From Eshraghiella sp045129695 (GTDB lineage: Bacteria > Bacillota > Clostridia > Lachnospirales > Lachnospiraceae): 29,806 nucleotides of DNA. The notes under the pieces were generated by a model. That model was not told the DNA's origin. It was given only the letters and a program-made list of their open reading frames with translations, and did no database searches. The stretch spans positions 1 to 29,806 of the forward strand of contig JBGVJZ010000021.1 in NCBI GenBank assembly GCA_045129695.1, in the 5' to 3' direction. Of this stretch, positions 1 to 8,195 are shown one piece after another (within the stretch, counting starts at the first letter, position 1; every line of letters begins with the position of its first letter). The position numbers were made by a program, and so were the translations under genes.

Positions 1-2
1 TC

Positions 3-752
3 GTATTAGTAGGTGCTACTGCAATCGGACGTGACTTAGGTCCTCGTGTATCTGCAAGAGTTGCTACAGGTCTTACAGCTGACTGTACATTACTTGAAAT
101 TGGTGATTTCCCATTAGTAGCACTTCCAAATCAGGAACAGCTTCATAACCAGTTATTAATGACTCGTCCTGCATTCGGTGGTAACACAATTGCTACAATT
201 GCATGTCCATACAACAGACCACAGATGGCTACTGTTCGTCCGGGCGTTATGCAGAAGATTGCTCCGATTGAAGGTGCAAAGGCTAATGTAGTTGAGTTTA
301 ACCCTGGTTTTACTCCTGATAACAAGTATGTAGAGATTCTTGATATCGTTAAATCAGTAGTTGATACTGTTGATATTTCAGAAGCTAAGATTCTTGTATC
401 CGGTGGACGTGGAGTTGGTAGTGCTGAGAACTTCAAACTTCTGGATGAACTTGCAGAAGTTCTTGGTGGAACTGTAAGCTGTTCAAGAGCGGTAGTTGAT
501 AATGGTTGGAAGTCTAAAGACCTTCAGGTTGGACAGACCGGTAAAACAGTTCGTCCTAGCGTATACTTTGCTATCGGTATTTCCGGAGCAATTCAGCATA
601 CAGCAGGTATGGAAGAATCTGATATCATCATTGCTATTAACAAAGATGAGACAGCTCCAATCTTCGATGTCGCTGATTATGGTATCGTTGGTGATTTAAA
701 CAAAATCGTTCCAATGCTTACAGCACAGTTAAAAGCAGAACTGAATAAATAA
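3..752 (+). CDS. etfA: Electron transfer flavoprotein alpha subunit, 5' end outside window
   Basis: EtfA is the FAD-binding subunit of the EtfAB electron carrier; in butyrate-forming Clostridia EtfAB works with butyryl-CoA dehydrogenase, but that partner is not in the window. The frame is open from base 3 with no start codon; the first internal ATG (159) is well inside the conserved region, so the gene continues upstream. About 249 residues are present; the family is usually 320-340. The C-terminal FAD-binding domain is clear: SGGRGVG near base 399, then QVGQTGK and the EtfA signature at 561-641 (GISGAIQHTAGM followed by an IIIAIN stretch). The protein ends normally in a Lys/Glu-rich tail. 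A long hairpin follows the stop. The assignment is firm; the link to butyrate metabolism is inference from family knowledge. Confidence 0.95.
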   Translation, partial: VLVGATAIGRDLGPRVSARVATGLTADCTLLEIGDFPLVALPNQEQLHNQLLMTRPAFGGNTIATIACPYNRPQMATVRPGVMQKIAPIEGAKANVVEFNPGFTPDNKYVEILDIVKSVVDTVDISEAKILVSGGRGVGSAENFKLLDELAEVLGGTVSCSRAVVDNGWKSKDLQVGQTGKTVRPSVYFAIGISGAIQHTAGMEESDIIIAINKDETAPIFDVADYGIVGDLNKIVPMLTAQLKAELNK

Positions 753-762
753 TTATAATTAT

Positions 763-807
763 TAAATCCTCGGGGCAGATTTCCTGTAAGTCTGTTTTGA
801 GGATTTA
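763..807 (+). terminator. 20-bp hairpin after etfA
   Basis: Arms 763-782 and 788-807 pair continuously around the 5-base loop CCTGT. Outer arms are TAAATCCTC and GAGGATTTA; the middle is a GGGG block facing TTTT (four G-U pairs in RNA) and the inner arms are CAGATTT and AAGTCTG. It starts 11 bases after the etfA stop. The sequence after it (TATATTTTGG) is only partly T-rich, so it may terminate transcription or protect the mRNA 3' end. Confidence 0.6.
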
Positions 808-914
808 TATATTTTGGGGAGGCTTGGGGATGTTTAATGCTGTTTTTTTGATTGACAAGCACAAATAGAAAGTTCTAATTTACATAATAAAATGAAAAAA
901 AACAGAAAATATTC

Positions 915-943
915 TTGTGATTATTTCGAAAACAGAGTATTAT
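915..943 (+). promoter_or_regulatory. Sigma-A-type promoter for the purF-like gene
   Basis: TTGTGA (915-920) and TATTAT (938-943) are separated by exactly 17 bases. The -10 has 5 of 6 and the -35 4 of 6 consensus bases. It lies 48 bases before the chosen start at 991 and after the etfA hairpin, so the gene probably has its own transcript. Confidence 0.6.
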
Positions 944-990
944 ATTAACGTTCATAAAAAATGTACATAGATGAGAAAGAGAGGAATATT

Positions 991-2397
991 ATGAGCGGTT
1001 TTTTCGGCGTAGCATCTAAGGAAGATTGTGTATTTGATTTATTTTTTGGTATAGATTATCATTCACATCTCGGAACAAGAAGGGGTGGAATGGTTGTGTA
1101 TGGAGAGAATGGTTTTGACCGTTCCATACATAATATAGAAAATTCGCCTTTCAGAACTAAGTTTGATAAAGATATGCAGAAAATGAAGGGCTATTATGGT
1201 ATTGGCTGTATTTCTGATTATGAACCACAGCCTCTTATTGTGCGTTCACATCACGGAACATATGCGATTACCACAGTATGTAAGATTAATAATACCGAGG
1301 AGCTTTCCAAAATGCTTTTCGATAACGGACATTCACATTTTTTGGAGATGAGTGGAGGGGATGTTAACCCTACCGAACTTATTGCTTCGCTTATTAATCA
1401 AAAAGAGAATATTATCGAAGGAATACAGTATGCTTTAGAGCAGGTCGACGGCTCTGTTTCAATACTTCTTTTGAATCATGCAGGAATATATGCTGCGAGG
1501 GACAAATTCGGACGTACGCCTGTTGTAGTGGGTCACAAAGAAGAAGGGTATTGCGTCTCATTTGAAGATTTTGCGTATAAGAATTTAGGTTACAGCAATT
1601 ATAAAGAATTAGGACCGGGAGAGATTGCGGTTATTAATGAAAAAGGCTGTACTACATTGGTTAATCCTGGCAAGGACATGAAGATTTGTACTTTCCTTTG
1701 GGTATATTACGGATATCCTTCAAGCTCATATGAAGGAATTAGTGTAGAGAAAATGAGATATAACTGTGGTGCTAAGATGGCTAAGCGTGATAATGTCAAG
1801 CCGGATATTGTTGCCGGTGTACCGGATTCCGGTATTGCCCATGCAGTTGGATATGCTAATGAATCGGGAATTCCTTTTTCAAGACCATTTATTAAATACA
1901 CACCGACCTGGCCACGTTCATTTATGCCAACAATACAGAGTCAGAGAAACCTCATTGCTAAGATGAAACTTTTAGCTGTGGATGATTTAATTAAAGACAA
2001 GAGCCTTCTTCTTATTGATGATTCAATTGTAAGAGGAACACAGCTTGGAGAGACAACTGAATTTCTGTATCAGAGTGGAGCAAGAGAGGTACATATCAGA
2101 CCTGCATGTCCACCATTATTATATGGATGTAAATATCTGAATTTCTCCCGTTCAAATTCTGAAATGGATTTGATTACCCGTCGTGTTATTCAGAAACTAG
2201 AGGGAGACAATGTTAGTGATGAAGTACTTCAGAAGTATGCTGATCCTGAGACAGAGGAATATGAGCGTATGGTAGAAGAGATTCGTAAAGAACTTAATTT
2301 TACATCATTAAGATTTAATCGTCTTGATGATATGCTTGATGCAGTTGGAATTGACAAGAGTAAGCTTTGTACATATTGTTGGAATGGAAAAGAATAA
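991..2397 (+). CDS. PurF-like amidophosphoribosyltransferase paralogue lacking the glutaminase residues
   Basis: The fold is that of glutamine PRPP amidotransferase: an N-terminal Ntn/glutaminase-type domain (about 1-230) and a phosphoribosyltransferase domain (about 230-468). The start at 991 is chosen because GAGG (981-984) sits 6 bases upstream; the in-frame ATG at 961 has no ribosome site. The PRPP loop IDDSIVRGT is intact (342-350), as is VPDSGIA (277-283). Cysteines 233, 380, 460 and 463 fall where Bacillus-type PurF holds its 4Fe-4S cluster. The N-terminus is Met-Ser-Gly-Phe-Phe-Gly instead of Met-Cys-Gly, so the nucleophile cysteine is absent, and the usual RYST, HNGNL and SDTEV motifs read ISDY, CKINN and NPTEL. 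Glutamine hydrolysis is therefore unlikely. It may use free ammonia, take ammonia from a partner, or be regulatory. Canonical purF is presumably elsewhere. The family call is firm; the function is open. Confidence 0.85.
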   Translation: MSGFFGVASKEDCVFDLFFGIDYHSHLGTRRGGMVVYGENGFDRSIHNIENSPFRTKFDKDMQKMKGYYGIGCISDYEPQPLIVRSHHGTYAITTVCKINNTEELSKMLFDNGHSHFLEMSGGDVNPTELIASLINQKENIIEGIQYALEQVDGSVSILLLNHAGIYAARDKFGRTPVVVGHKEEGYCVSFEDFAYKNLGYSNYKELGPGEIAVINEKGCTTLVNPGKDMKICTFLWVYYGYPSSSYEGISVEKMRYNCGAKMAKRDNVKPDIVAGVPDSGIAHAVGYANESGIPFSRPFIKYTPTWPRSFMPTIQSQRNLIAKMKLLAVDDLIKDKSLLLIDDSIVRGTQLGETTEFLYQSGAREVHIRPACPPLLYGCKYLNFSRSNSEMDLITRRVIQKLEGDNVSDEVLQKYADPETEEYERMVEEIRKELNFTSLRFNRLDDMLDAVGIDKSKLCTYCWNGKE

Positions 2398-2409
2398 AAA
2401 AATAATTAA

Positions 2410-2447
2410 CCCGGAGCTGTGAATAAAAGTACAGCTCCGGGTTTCTG
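2410..2447. terminator. Bidirectional intrinsic terminator between convergent genes
   Basis: A perfect 11-bp GC-rich inverted repeat, CCCGGAGCTGT (2410-2420) and ACAGCTCCGGG (2431-2441), has a 10-base loop. A T-rich run follows on the plus strand, and an A-rich run before it gives a T tract on the minus strand. It can stop both the purF-like gene and the ABC transporter transcript arriving from the right. Confidence 0.9.
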
Positions 2448-2470
2448 TTTTTTGTATGTTAAAATACTTA

Positions 2471-5122
2471 TTACTCTGAACGAAGGGCAATAACAGGATC
2501 TTTTCTGGCAGCAATCCTTGATGGAATTAATCCTGCAATTAATGTAAGAATAACGCTGATTGCTATAAGGATTAATGCCCCGGCAAGAGGAAGAGCTGAT
2601 ACATTGGAAATTCCTGTAATAGCTTTAATAATTATATTAATTGGAATGTTAAGTAATAATGTTACGCCAATACCTAATGAGCCGGATACAAGTCCGATAA
2701 TCATTGTCTCGGCATTAAATACACTTGAAACATCATGCTTTGAAGCACCGATACTTCTTAAGATACCTATTTCCTTGGTTCTCTCAAGTACTGATGTATA
2801 TGTAATAATTGCAATCATAATTGATGAAACAACTAATGAAATTGATACAAATGCAATTAATACGTATGAGATAGTATCAATAATTGTGCTTATTGAAGAC
2901 ATCATAAGGCCAATGTAATCAGTATATGTGATAACAAGGTTTTCATTGCCGTCATCACGGACTTTCTGATTATAGTCTTCAATTATGCTTGTAATTGTAT
3001 CCTTTGAAGCAAAATCTTTTGCATATAAGCTAATGTATGAAGGCGTTTTTTCATCTGCAAAACCAAGTTTTACAAGGTTGTCTGCATAAGTTGACTCTGA
3101 ATTGCTCATAAGCTGTGTTTTGAACATTTCAATAATCTGTTGCTCAGTCATCATCTGGAAGTACATCTGTACTGACTGTTGTTCTTCAGCCGGAAGAGTA
3201 GCGATGTATGCATATACATCTTCAATTGTGATATTTTCAATTTCAGAAGAATTATCTGCAAATGGTAATCCGGTGAAAATATCAGTATCAGGGTCTGCCT
3301 TTTGTGCAATAACTGCTTCAGATTTCTCTGTTTGTGCTAAAACATATTCAGTTAATGCTTTGGTATAACCGATTGAGCCACTTATAGAAGTAGCGACAGC
3401 ATCTTCATTAGGCTTAACGATACCGGCAATCTTAATTTCTGTTCCATTTTCTATTAAATCTTTGATGTAGGTCTCATTGGATGTCTTATCATTCCATTTG
3501 CCTGAATCCTCATCATATGCATAGAAATCACCGGTAATTACTAACTTAAAAGTAAGCGATAATAATTCGTCATAGGTATAGCTTGTTTCTTCTGTGTTGA
3601 TTGTTTCGCCATTCATGAATTTGTTCATGATATCTTTTAATTCTGAAGAGTCCTTTAAACCAAGAGCATAAAGAGTTACATCTGTGATTTCATAATCTTC
3701 ATTAGCTACAAGAACAACCTCATTGAAGTTCTCAGGCCAATGACCGGCAATAACATCATACTGTGAATCTAAAAGCTCCTGATTATCAATAATCTGTGTC
3801 CACATATTGGAATTGGTATATGGAGAAGTCATCATAGAGGCGGATTCAGCAGATGAGGTCATTCCCATCATATCCTCCATCATAGTGCTTGGATTAACCT
3901 TAATAATTCCATTGGAGGTATCTGAAACATAAATATTAATGTCCATATCATATCCATACTGGATATCGGTTACATAATTATTAATTTCGCATTCTTCGCT
4001 TTCAAAATATGATTTTAATTCAGCAAGGCTGTTGGTCTTAACGCCCGCGAACATAGTGTTAATCATCTCACCCATTATGGAGTTGGTATAAATTTTACCC
4101 GGCTCATGCTCAATATCCTCCTCAGCCTTACCCATCATGGATTCCATAAGGCTTGTTATATCCATTCCTTCGTTCTCAATGGTTATTGGATATGTAGAAA
4201 TGGTATCCTCCTGTACCTTATTAATATATTTCTGAAAACCATTGGAGAGAGAAAGTATTAATGCAATACCGATAATACCGATGCTTCCTGCAAATGCAGT
4301 AAGGAAGGTACGTCCTTTTTTGGTTAAAAGGTTCTTAAAGCTGAGAGAGAGAGCAGTGAAGAAGGACATGGAAACCTTTTCGCCTTTTTTCTTTTTAACA
4401 GACTTGACGGAAGCTTTTTCTTTGGCAATGTCTTCCTCCGTAGGCTCATAAGGGGCAGTGTCTCCGATTATCTTACCATCAAGCAGTCTTATAATTCTGC
4501 TTGAATATTCCTCAGCAAGCTCGCCATTGTGGGTAACCATAATGATTAATTTCTCATTGGCAATATCCTTAAGTATATTCATAATCTGTACACTTGTCTC
4601 TGAATCCAGCGCACCGGTTGGCTCGTCGGCAAGGATTATATCAGGATCATTAACTAAAGCACGGGCAATGGCAACACGCTGCATCTGACCGCCTGACATC
4701 TGGTTAGGTTTCTTGTGAATCTGGTCCTTAAGACCAACCTTCTCCAAAGCATCAATTGCACGTCTCTTGCGTTCTGATTTGGTAACACCTGATAAAGTAA
4801 GCGCAAGCTCGACGTTTGCTAAAACAGTCTGATGAGGAATAAGATTGTAATTCTGGAATACGAAACCAATCTTGTGGTTGCGGTATGAATCCCAGTCCTT
4901 ATCTTTAAATTCCTTGGTTGAGCGGCCGCCGATAATTAAATCACCGCTGGTATATCTGTCAAGACCGCCAATGATATTGAGCATTGTGGTCTTACCACAG
5001 CCGGACTGACCGAGAATGGATACAAATTCGTTTTCACGAAAAGCAATACTTACACCCTTAAGAGCATGGACAGTAGTATCGCCGGCTACATAGTCTTTCT
5101 TAATGTCTTTTAATTGTAACAT
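2471..5122 (-). CDS. MacB-like ABC transporter, fused ATPase and FtsX-type permease
   Basis: An 883-residue chain joins an ATPase of the LolD/MacB type to a permease. The ATPase (1-220) has Walker A GQSGCGKT (38-45), Q-loop Gln90, signature MSGGQ (142-146), Walker B IILADE (162-167) and H-loop His198. A lysine-rich linker (about 240-250) leads to one membrane helix (272-292), a large outside domain of about 460 residues rich in Asp, Glu, Met and Thr, then three helices near 752-773, 806-828 and 846-867. RTKEIGILRSIGAS (about 782-795) between helices 2 and 3 is the typical FtsX/MacB loop. Such proteins act as mechanotransmission-type exporters or extractors for peptides or lipoproteins, usually as dimers; the substrate cannot be read from sequence. 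AAGGAG precedes the ATG. No sensor kinase or regulator is beside it. It diverges from pyrH. Confidence 0.9.
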   Translation of the reverse strand: MLQLKDIKKDYVAGDTTVHALKGVSIAFRENEFVSILGQSGCGKTTMLNIIGGLDRYTSGDLIIGGRSTKEFKDKDWDSYRNHKIGFVFQNYNLIPHQTVLANVELALTLSGVTKSERKRRAIDALEKVGLKDQIHKKPNQMSGGQMQRVAIARALVNDPDIILADEPTGALDSETSVQIMNILKDIANEKLIIMVTHNGELAEEYSSRIIRLLDGKIIGDTAPYEPTEEDIAKEKASVKSVKKKKGEKVSMSFFTALSLSFKNLLTKKGRTFLTAFAGSIGIIGIALILSLSNGFQKYINKVQEDTISTYPITIENEGMDITSLMESMMGKAEEDIEHEPGKIYTNSIMGEMINTMFAGVKTNSLAELKSYFESEECEINNYVTDIQYGYDMDINIYVSDTSNGIIKVNPSTMMEDMMGMTSSAESASMMTSPYTNSNMWTQIIDNQELLDSQYDVIAGHWPENFNEVVLVANEDYEITDVTLYALGLKDSSELKDIMNKFMNGETINTEETSYTYDELLSLTFKLVITGDFYAYDEDSGKWNDKTSNETYIKDLIENGTEIKIAGIVKPNEDAVATSISGSIGYTKALTEYVLAQTEKSEAVIAQKADPDTDIFTGLPFADNSSEIENITIEDVYAYIATLPAEEQQSVQMYFQMMTEQQIIEMFKTQLMSNSESTYADNLVKLGFADEKTPSYISLYAKDFASKDTITSIIEDYNQKVRDDGNENLVITYTDYIGLMMSSISTIIDTISYVLIAFVSISLVVSSIMIAIITYTSVLERTKEIGILRSIGASKHDVSSVFNAETMIIGLVSGSLGIGVTLLLNIPINIIIKAITGISNVSALPLAGALILIAISVILTLIAGLIPSRIAARKDPVIALRSE

Positions 5123-5165
5123 TATAGTTCTCCTTTGAGATTCCTAATTTTAATTTCAGCTTTTA

Positions 5166-5193
5166 ATTGTACCACAAGATGGAAATAAGTAAA
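5166..5193 (-). promoter_or_regulatory. Probable promoter of the ABC transporter
   Basis: On the minus strand a TTTACT box (plus coordinates 5188-5193) and a TACAAT -10 (5166-5171) are 16 bases apart. The -10 is preceded by TGG, an extended -10 motif. It lies 44 bases before the start codon. Confidence 0.5.
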
Positions 5194-5232
5194 TAGTTAA
5201 AAAATAAACAATTTATAAAATTAAAATAAAAC

Positions 5233-5261
5233 TTCAAATATTAAAACACTTGTGATATACT
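5233..5261 (+). promoter_or_regulatory. Promoter of the pyrH-polC operon
   Basis: TTCAAA (5233-5238) and TATACT (5256-5261) are 17 bases apart, 61 bases before the pyrH start. No other equally good promoter was noticed in the gaps between the next ten genes, so this is the best candidate for the whole run. Confidence 0.55.
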
Positions 5262-5322
5262 ATTATGGAATTACGTTTGATGGAAATTTATTGATAATAA
5301 ATAATTCATAGGAGAACAGACA

Positions 5323-6024
5323 ATGAAAGAGAAGAGAATAATGCTTAAACTCAGTGGTGAAGCACTGGCAGGTGATAAGAAAACAGGCTTTGACGAGGCT
5401 ACGGTAGTTGAAATTGCAAGACAGGTTAAGGTCATTCATGACAGCGGTGCCGAGGTTGGTGTTGTAATCGGAGGCGGTAATTTCTGGAGAGGAAGGACCA
5501 GTGAGAACATGGACAGAACCAAGGCTGACCAGATCGGAATGCTTGCAACAATCATGAACTGTATTTATGTTTCAGAGATTTTTCGTTCGGTGGGGCTTAA
5601 GACGGCAATTCTTACTCCTTTTGAGTGTGGTTCAATGACCAAGCTTTTTTCAAAGGACAGAGCGAATAAATATTTTGGCAAGGGTATGGTAGTTTTTTTT
5701 GCAGGAGGAACAGGACATCCGTATTTCTCAACCGATACAGGAATTGTTCTTCGTGCAATTGAAATGGATGTTGATGCAATTTATCTTGCAAAAGCAATTG
5801 ATGGTGTATATGACAGTGATCCTAAGTCCAATCCGGATGCTAAGAAATACGATGAAGTAAGCATCGAAGAGGTTATCAGCAAGAAACTTGCAGTTATTGA
5901 TATGACAGCATCAGTAATGTGTATGGAGAATAAGATGCCGCTTGTTGTGTTTGGTCTTAACCAGCAGGACAGCATTATTAATACTTATTATGGTAAATTT
6001 AACGGTACCAGGGTTACCGTATAA
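5323..6024 (+). CDS. pyrH: Uridylate (UMP) kinase
   Basis: PyrH phosphorylates UMP to UDP with ATP and belongs to the amino-acid-kinase fold, unlike eukaryotic UMP/CMP kinases. It is usually a cytosolic hexamer controlled by GTP and UTP. The 233-residue length is normal. Visible motifs are the N-terminal LKLSGEAL, VVIGGGNFWRGR, the ADQIGMLAT segment, FFAGGTGHPYFSTDT and AIDGVYDSDPK near the nucleotide site. An AGGAGAA ribosome site lies 8 bases before the ATG. It is first in the long operon, 13 bases before frr, an order common in bacteria. Confidence 0.97.
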   Translation: MKEKRIMLKLSGEALAGDKKTGFDEATVVEIARQVKVIHDSGAEVGVVIGGGNFWRGRTSENMDRTKADQIGMLATIMNCIYVSEIFRSVGLKTAILTPFECGSMTKLFSKDRANKYFGKGMVVFFAGGTGHPYFSTDTGIVLRAIEMDVDAIYLAKAIDGVYDSDPKSNPDAKKYDEVSIEEVISKKLAVIDMTASVMCMENKMPLVVFGLNQQDSIINTYYGKFNGTRVTV

Positions 6025-6037
6025 TATGGAGGATAAC

Positions 6038-6589
6038 ATGGAAGAAATTAAAGTATTTGAAGACAAAATGGTAAAATCATGTGACGCATTAGCGGCAGAC
6101 TTGGCTACAATCAGAGCAGGAAGAGCTAATCCGCATATTTTGGACAAATTAAGAGTTGATTATTATGGTACACCTACACCTTTTCAGCAGGTTGCCAATG
6201 TATCTGTTCCTGAGGCTAGAATGATTCAGATTCAGCCATGGGAAACAAGTCTCCTTAAAGAAATCGAGAAGGCAATTCTTGTTTCTGATTTGGGACTTAC
6301 ACCAACTAATGATGGAAAAGTAATTCGTCTTGTATTCCCTGAGCTTACGGAGGACAGACGTAAGGAATTGGTTAAAGATATCAAGAAAAAAGGCGAGAAT
6401 GCCAAGGTTGCAATCAGAAACATCAGACGTGATGCAAATGATGCTCTTAAGAAGAACAGCAAAGCTAACGATATGTCTGAGGATGATGTTAAGAAGGCTG
6501 AGGATCAGATTCAGAAATTAACTGATAAATATATTGCAGAGGTTGATAAGGCAATTGAAGCTAAATCAAAAGAAATCATGACAGTTTAA
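6038..6589 (+). CDS. frr: Ribosome recycling factor
   Basis: RRF works with EF-G to split the post-termination ribosome. The 183-residue protein has the expected mostly helical sequence with IRAGRANPHILD near the N-terminus, YYGTPTP, QIQPWE, and the KDIKKKGENAKVAIRNIRRD helix of the long three-helix bundle. The start at 6038 is preferred over the ATG at 6026 because GGAGGA (6028-6033) lies 4 bases before it and overlaps the earlier ATG; the open frame extends further into pyrH but has no support there. It is essential in most bacteria and is co-transcribed with pyrH. Confidence 0.96.
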   Translation: MEEIKVFEDKMVKSCDALAADLATIRAGRANPHILDKLRVDYYGTPTPFQQVANVSVPEARMIQIQPWETSLLKEIEKAILVSDLGLTPTNDGKVIRLVFPELTEDRRKELVKDIKKKGENAKVAIRNIRRDANDALKKNSKANDMSEDDVKKAEDQIQKLTDKYIAEVDKAIEAKSKEIMTV

Positions 6590-6605
6590 GAATAAAAAGA
6601 GACAG

Positions 6606-6628
6606 AGAAACACAGTTATTGTGTTTCT
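6606..6628 (+). other. Small hairpin between frr and uppS
   Basis: AGAAACACA (6606-6614) and TGTGTTTCT (6620-6628) form a perfect 9-bp stem with a 5-base loop, followed by TATCTTTATAAT. It could be a weak attenuator or an mRNA-stabilising element inside the operon. The T tract is too broken for a confident terminator call. Confidence 0.4.
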
Positions 6629-6655
6629 TATCTTTATAATTAAAGGATAATTTGT

Positions 6656-7411
6656 ATGGATATTTATAATGAAAGCCTGGGACTTAATGTACCGTGCCAT
6701 GTTGGAATTATTCTTGACGGAAACGGAAGATGGGCTAAGAAAAAGCATATGCCACGTAATTTCGGGCATATTCAGGGAAGCAAGGTGCTTGAACAAATAT
6801 GTGATGATGCAGATTCAATTGGCATAAAATATCTTACGGTATATGTTTTTTCCACCGAGAACTGGAAACGTTCCAGGATGGAAGTGGAGGGTCTCATGAA
6901 AATCCTTCGAAATTATTTGAAGGATTGCATAAAAAGAGCCAATAAAAATAATATGAAGGTCAGAATAATTGGCAGGAGGGATGGTCTTGATGAAGATATC
7001 ATCAAGAGTATTGATGAGCTTGAAAAGGCAACCGTTAATAATACAGGTCTTGTTTTTCAGGTCGCCCTTAACTATGGCGGCAGGGATGAGATGATTCGTT
7101 CTATGCGTAAGATGGCTGAGGATGTGGCGGCAGGAAGGGTTATGCCACAGGATATTGATGAGCAGTTGTTTTCCTCATATCTTGATACGGCAGATGTACC
7201 TGATCCGGACCTGATAATAAGAACCAGTGGAGAATCACGTATATCCAATTTCCTGTTGTGGCAGTGTGCTTATGCAGAGTTTGATTTTCCGGAAATATTG
7301 TGGCCTGATTTCAATAAAGCTGCATTAATTGAAGCCGTTGAACGTTATAATGGCCGGGAGAGACGTTTTGGCGGTGTTAAGGAGGATGACGATGTTAGTA
7401 CGAATAATTAG
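6656..7411 (+). CDS. uppS: Undecaprenyl diphosphate synthase (isoprenyl transferase)
   Basis: UppS adds isopentenyl units in cis to farnesyl diphosphate to make the C55 carrier used in cell-wall synthesis. The 251-residue protein shows the family motif IILDGNGRWAKKK, with catalytic Asp21, then VYVFSTENWKR, LNYGGRDE and the C-terminal RTSGESRISNF followed by LLWQCAYAEF, all standard for cis-prenyltransferases. AAAGGA lies 8 bases before the ATG. Its 3' end overlaps cdsA by 20 bases, so the two are probably coupled in translation. It sits beside dxr and ispG, which supply its precursors. Confidence 0.96.
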   Translation: MDIYNESLGLNVPCHVGIILDGNGRWAKKKHMPRNFGHIQGSKVLEQICDDADSIGIKYLTVYVFSTENWKRSRMEVEGLMKILRNYLKDCIKRANKNNMKVRIIGRRDGLDEDIIKSIDELEKATVNNTGLVFQVALNYGGRDEMIRSMRKMAEDVAAGRVMPQDIDEQLFSSYLDTADVPDPDLIIRTSGESRISNFLLWQCAYAEFDFPEILWPDFNKAALIEAVERYNGRERRFGGVKEDDDVSTNN

Positions 7412-8186
7412 TGCGATTGTTCTTACCATAATATTGGCAGGTGCAGTTATTGGTGGTGGAATTCCGACTTTTGTTCTGTCATTGTTTATAACAGCAGTTG
7501 GAATGATGGAGTTATATCGTGTAGCTGGTGTTCACAAGAAGGCTATCGGAATTGTTGGATATGTCTTTGCTGCGGCATATTATGCAATGGTATGGTTCGA
7601 CAGAATGGATTTAATGAATGTATTCTGTGTTATGGCTGTTATAGCGATAATGGCAACCTATGTTACATGTTTTAAAAATGTTACGGCAAAACAGGCGGCA
7701 ATGACATTTTTGGGAATTTTTTATGTTGCAATTCCGATTTCTTTTCTATATAGGATAAGAATATTGGATAATGGAATATTTATTTTTATTCTGTTATTTG
7801 TATGTTCATGGATTGCGGATACTTGTGCATATTTCGTGGGAAGTGCAATCGGTAAGCATAAGATGGCACCGGTACTCAGCCCAAAGAAATCTGTTGAAGG
7901 TGCGATTGGTGGCGTTGCCGGTTCTGCAATAATCGGTGCGATATATGGTCTTATACTGGGACATTTTCAGGATAAGCCTATGGCATTACCATTTGCAATT
8001 ATTTGTGCAATAGGTGCAATTATTTCAATATTCGGAGATTTGGCGGCTTCTGCTATTAAGCGTAATTATGATGTTAAGGATTACGGTAAGCTGATTCCGG
8101 GACATGGCGGAATACTTGACAGATTTGACAGTATGATTTTTGTGGCACCAATTGTCTTCTATGTTGCAAAAATAATTATTAAATAA
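7392..8186 (+). CDS. cdsA: Phosphatidate cytidylyltransferase (CDP-diacylglycerol synthase)
   Basis: CdsA makes CDP-diacylglycerol from phosphatidate and CTP at the membrane, the entry to phosphatidylglycerol and cardiolipin. The start at 7392 is chosen because GGAGG (7381-7385) is 6 bases upstream and overlaps the alternative ATG at 7386; the longer frame from 7329 would lie inside uppS. The 264-residue chain has many hydrophobic helices. The family signature lies at about 220-248: SAIKRNYDVKDYG, then PGHGGILDRFDS. An aspartate-bearing SWIADT segment lies near the middle. The uppS-cdsA-dxr-rseP order is widely conserved. Confidence 0.95.
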   Translation: MLVRIISAIVLTIILAGAVIGGGIPTFVLSLFITAVGMMELYRVAGVHKKAIGIVGYVFAAAYYAMVWFDRMDLMNVFCVMAVIAIMATYVTCFKNVTAKQAAMTFLGIFYVAIPISFLYRIRILDNGIFIFILLFVCSWIADTCAYFVGSAIGKHKMAPVLSPKKSVEGAIGGVAGSAIIGAIYGLILGHFQDKPMALPFAIICAIGAIISIFGDLAASAIKRNYDVKDYGKLIPGHGGILDRFDSMIFVAPIVFYVAKIIIK

Positions 8187-8195
8187 GGTTATAAT

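Noticed and set aside
961..990. Ten extra N-terminal residues on the purF-like protein from the ATG at 961
   Set aside because: No ribosome site precedes 961, while GAGG at 981-984 fits a start at 991; the MSGFFG start also aligns with the PurF N-terminus.
2604..2918. 104-residue plus-strand open frame
   Set aside because: It is an antisense shadow of the ABC permease C-terminus; its Ile/Thr-rich sequence mirrors the membrane helices on the other strand.
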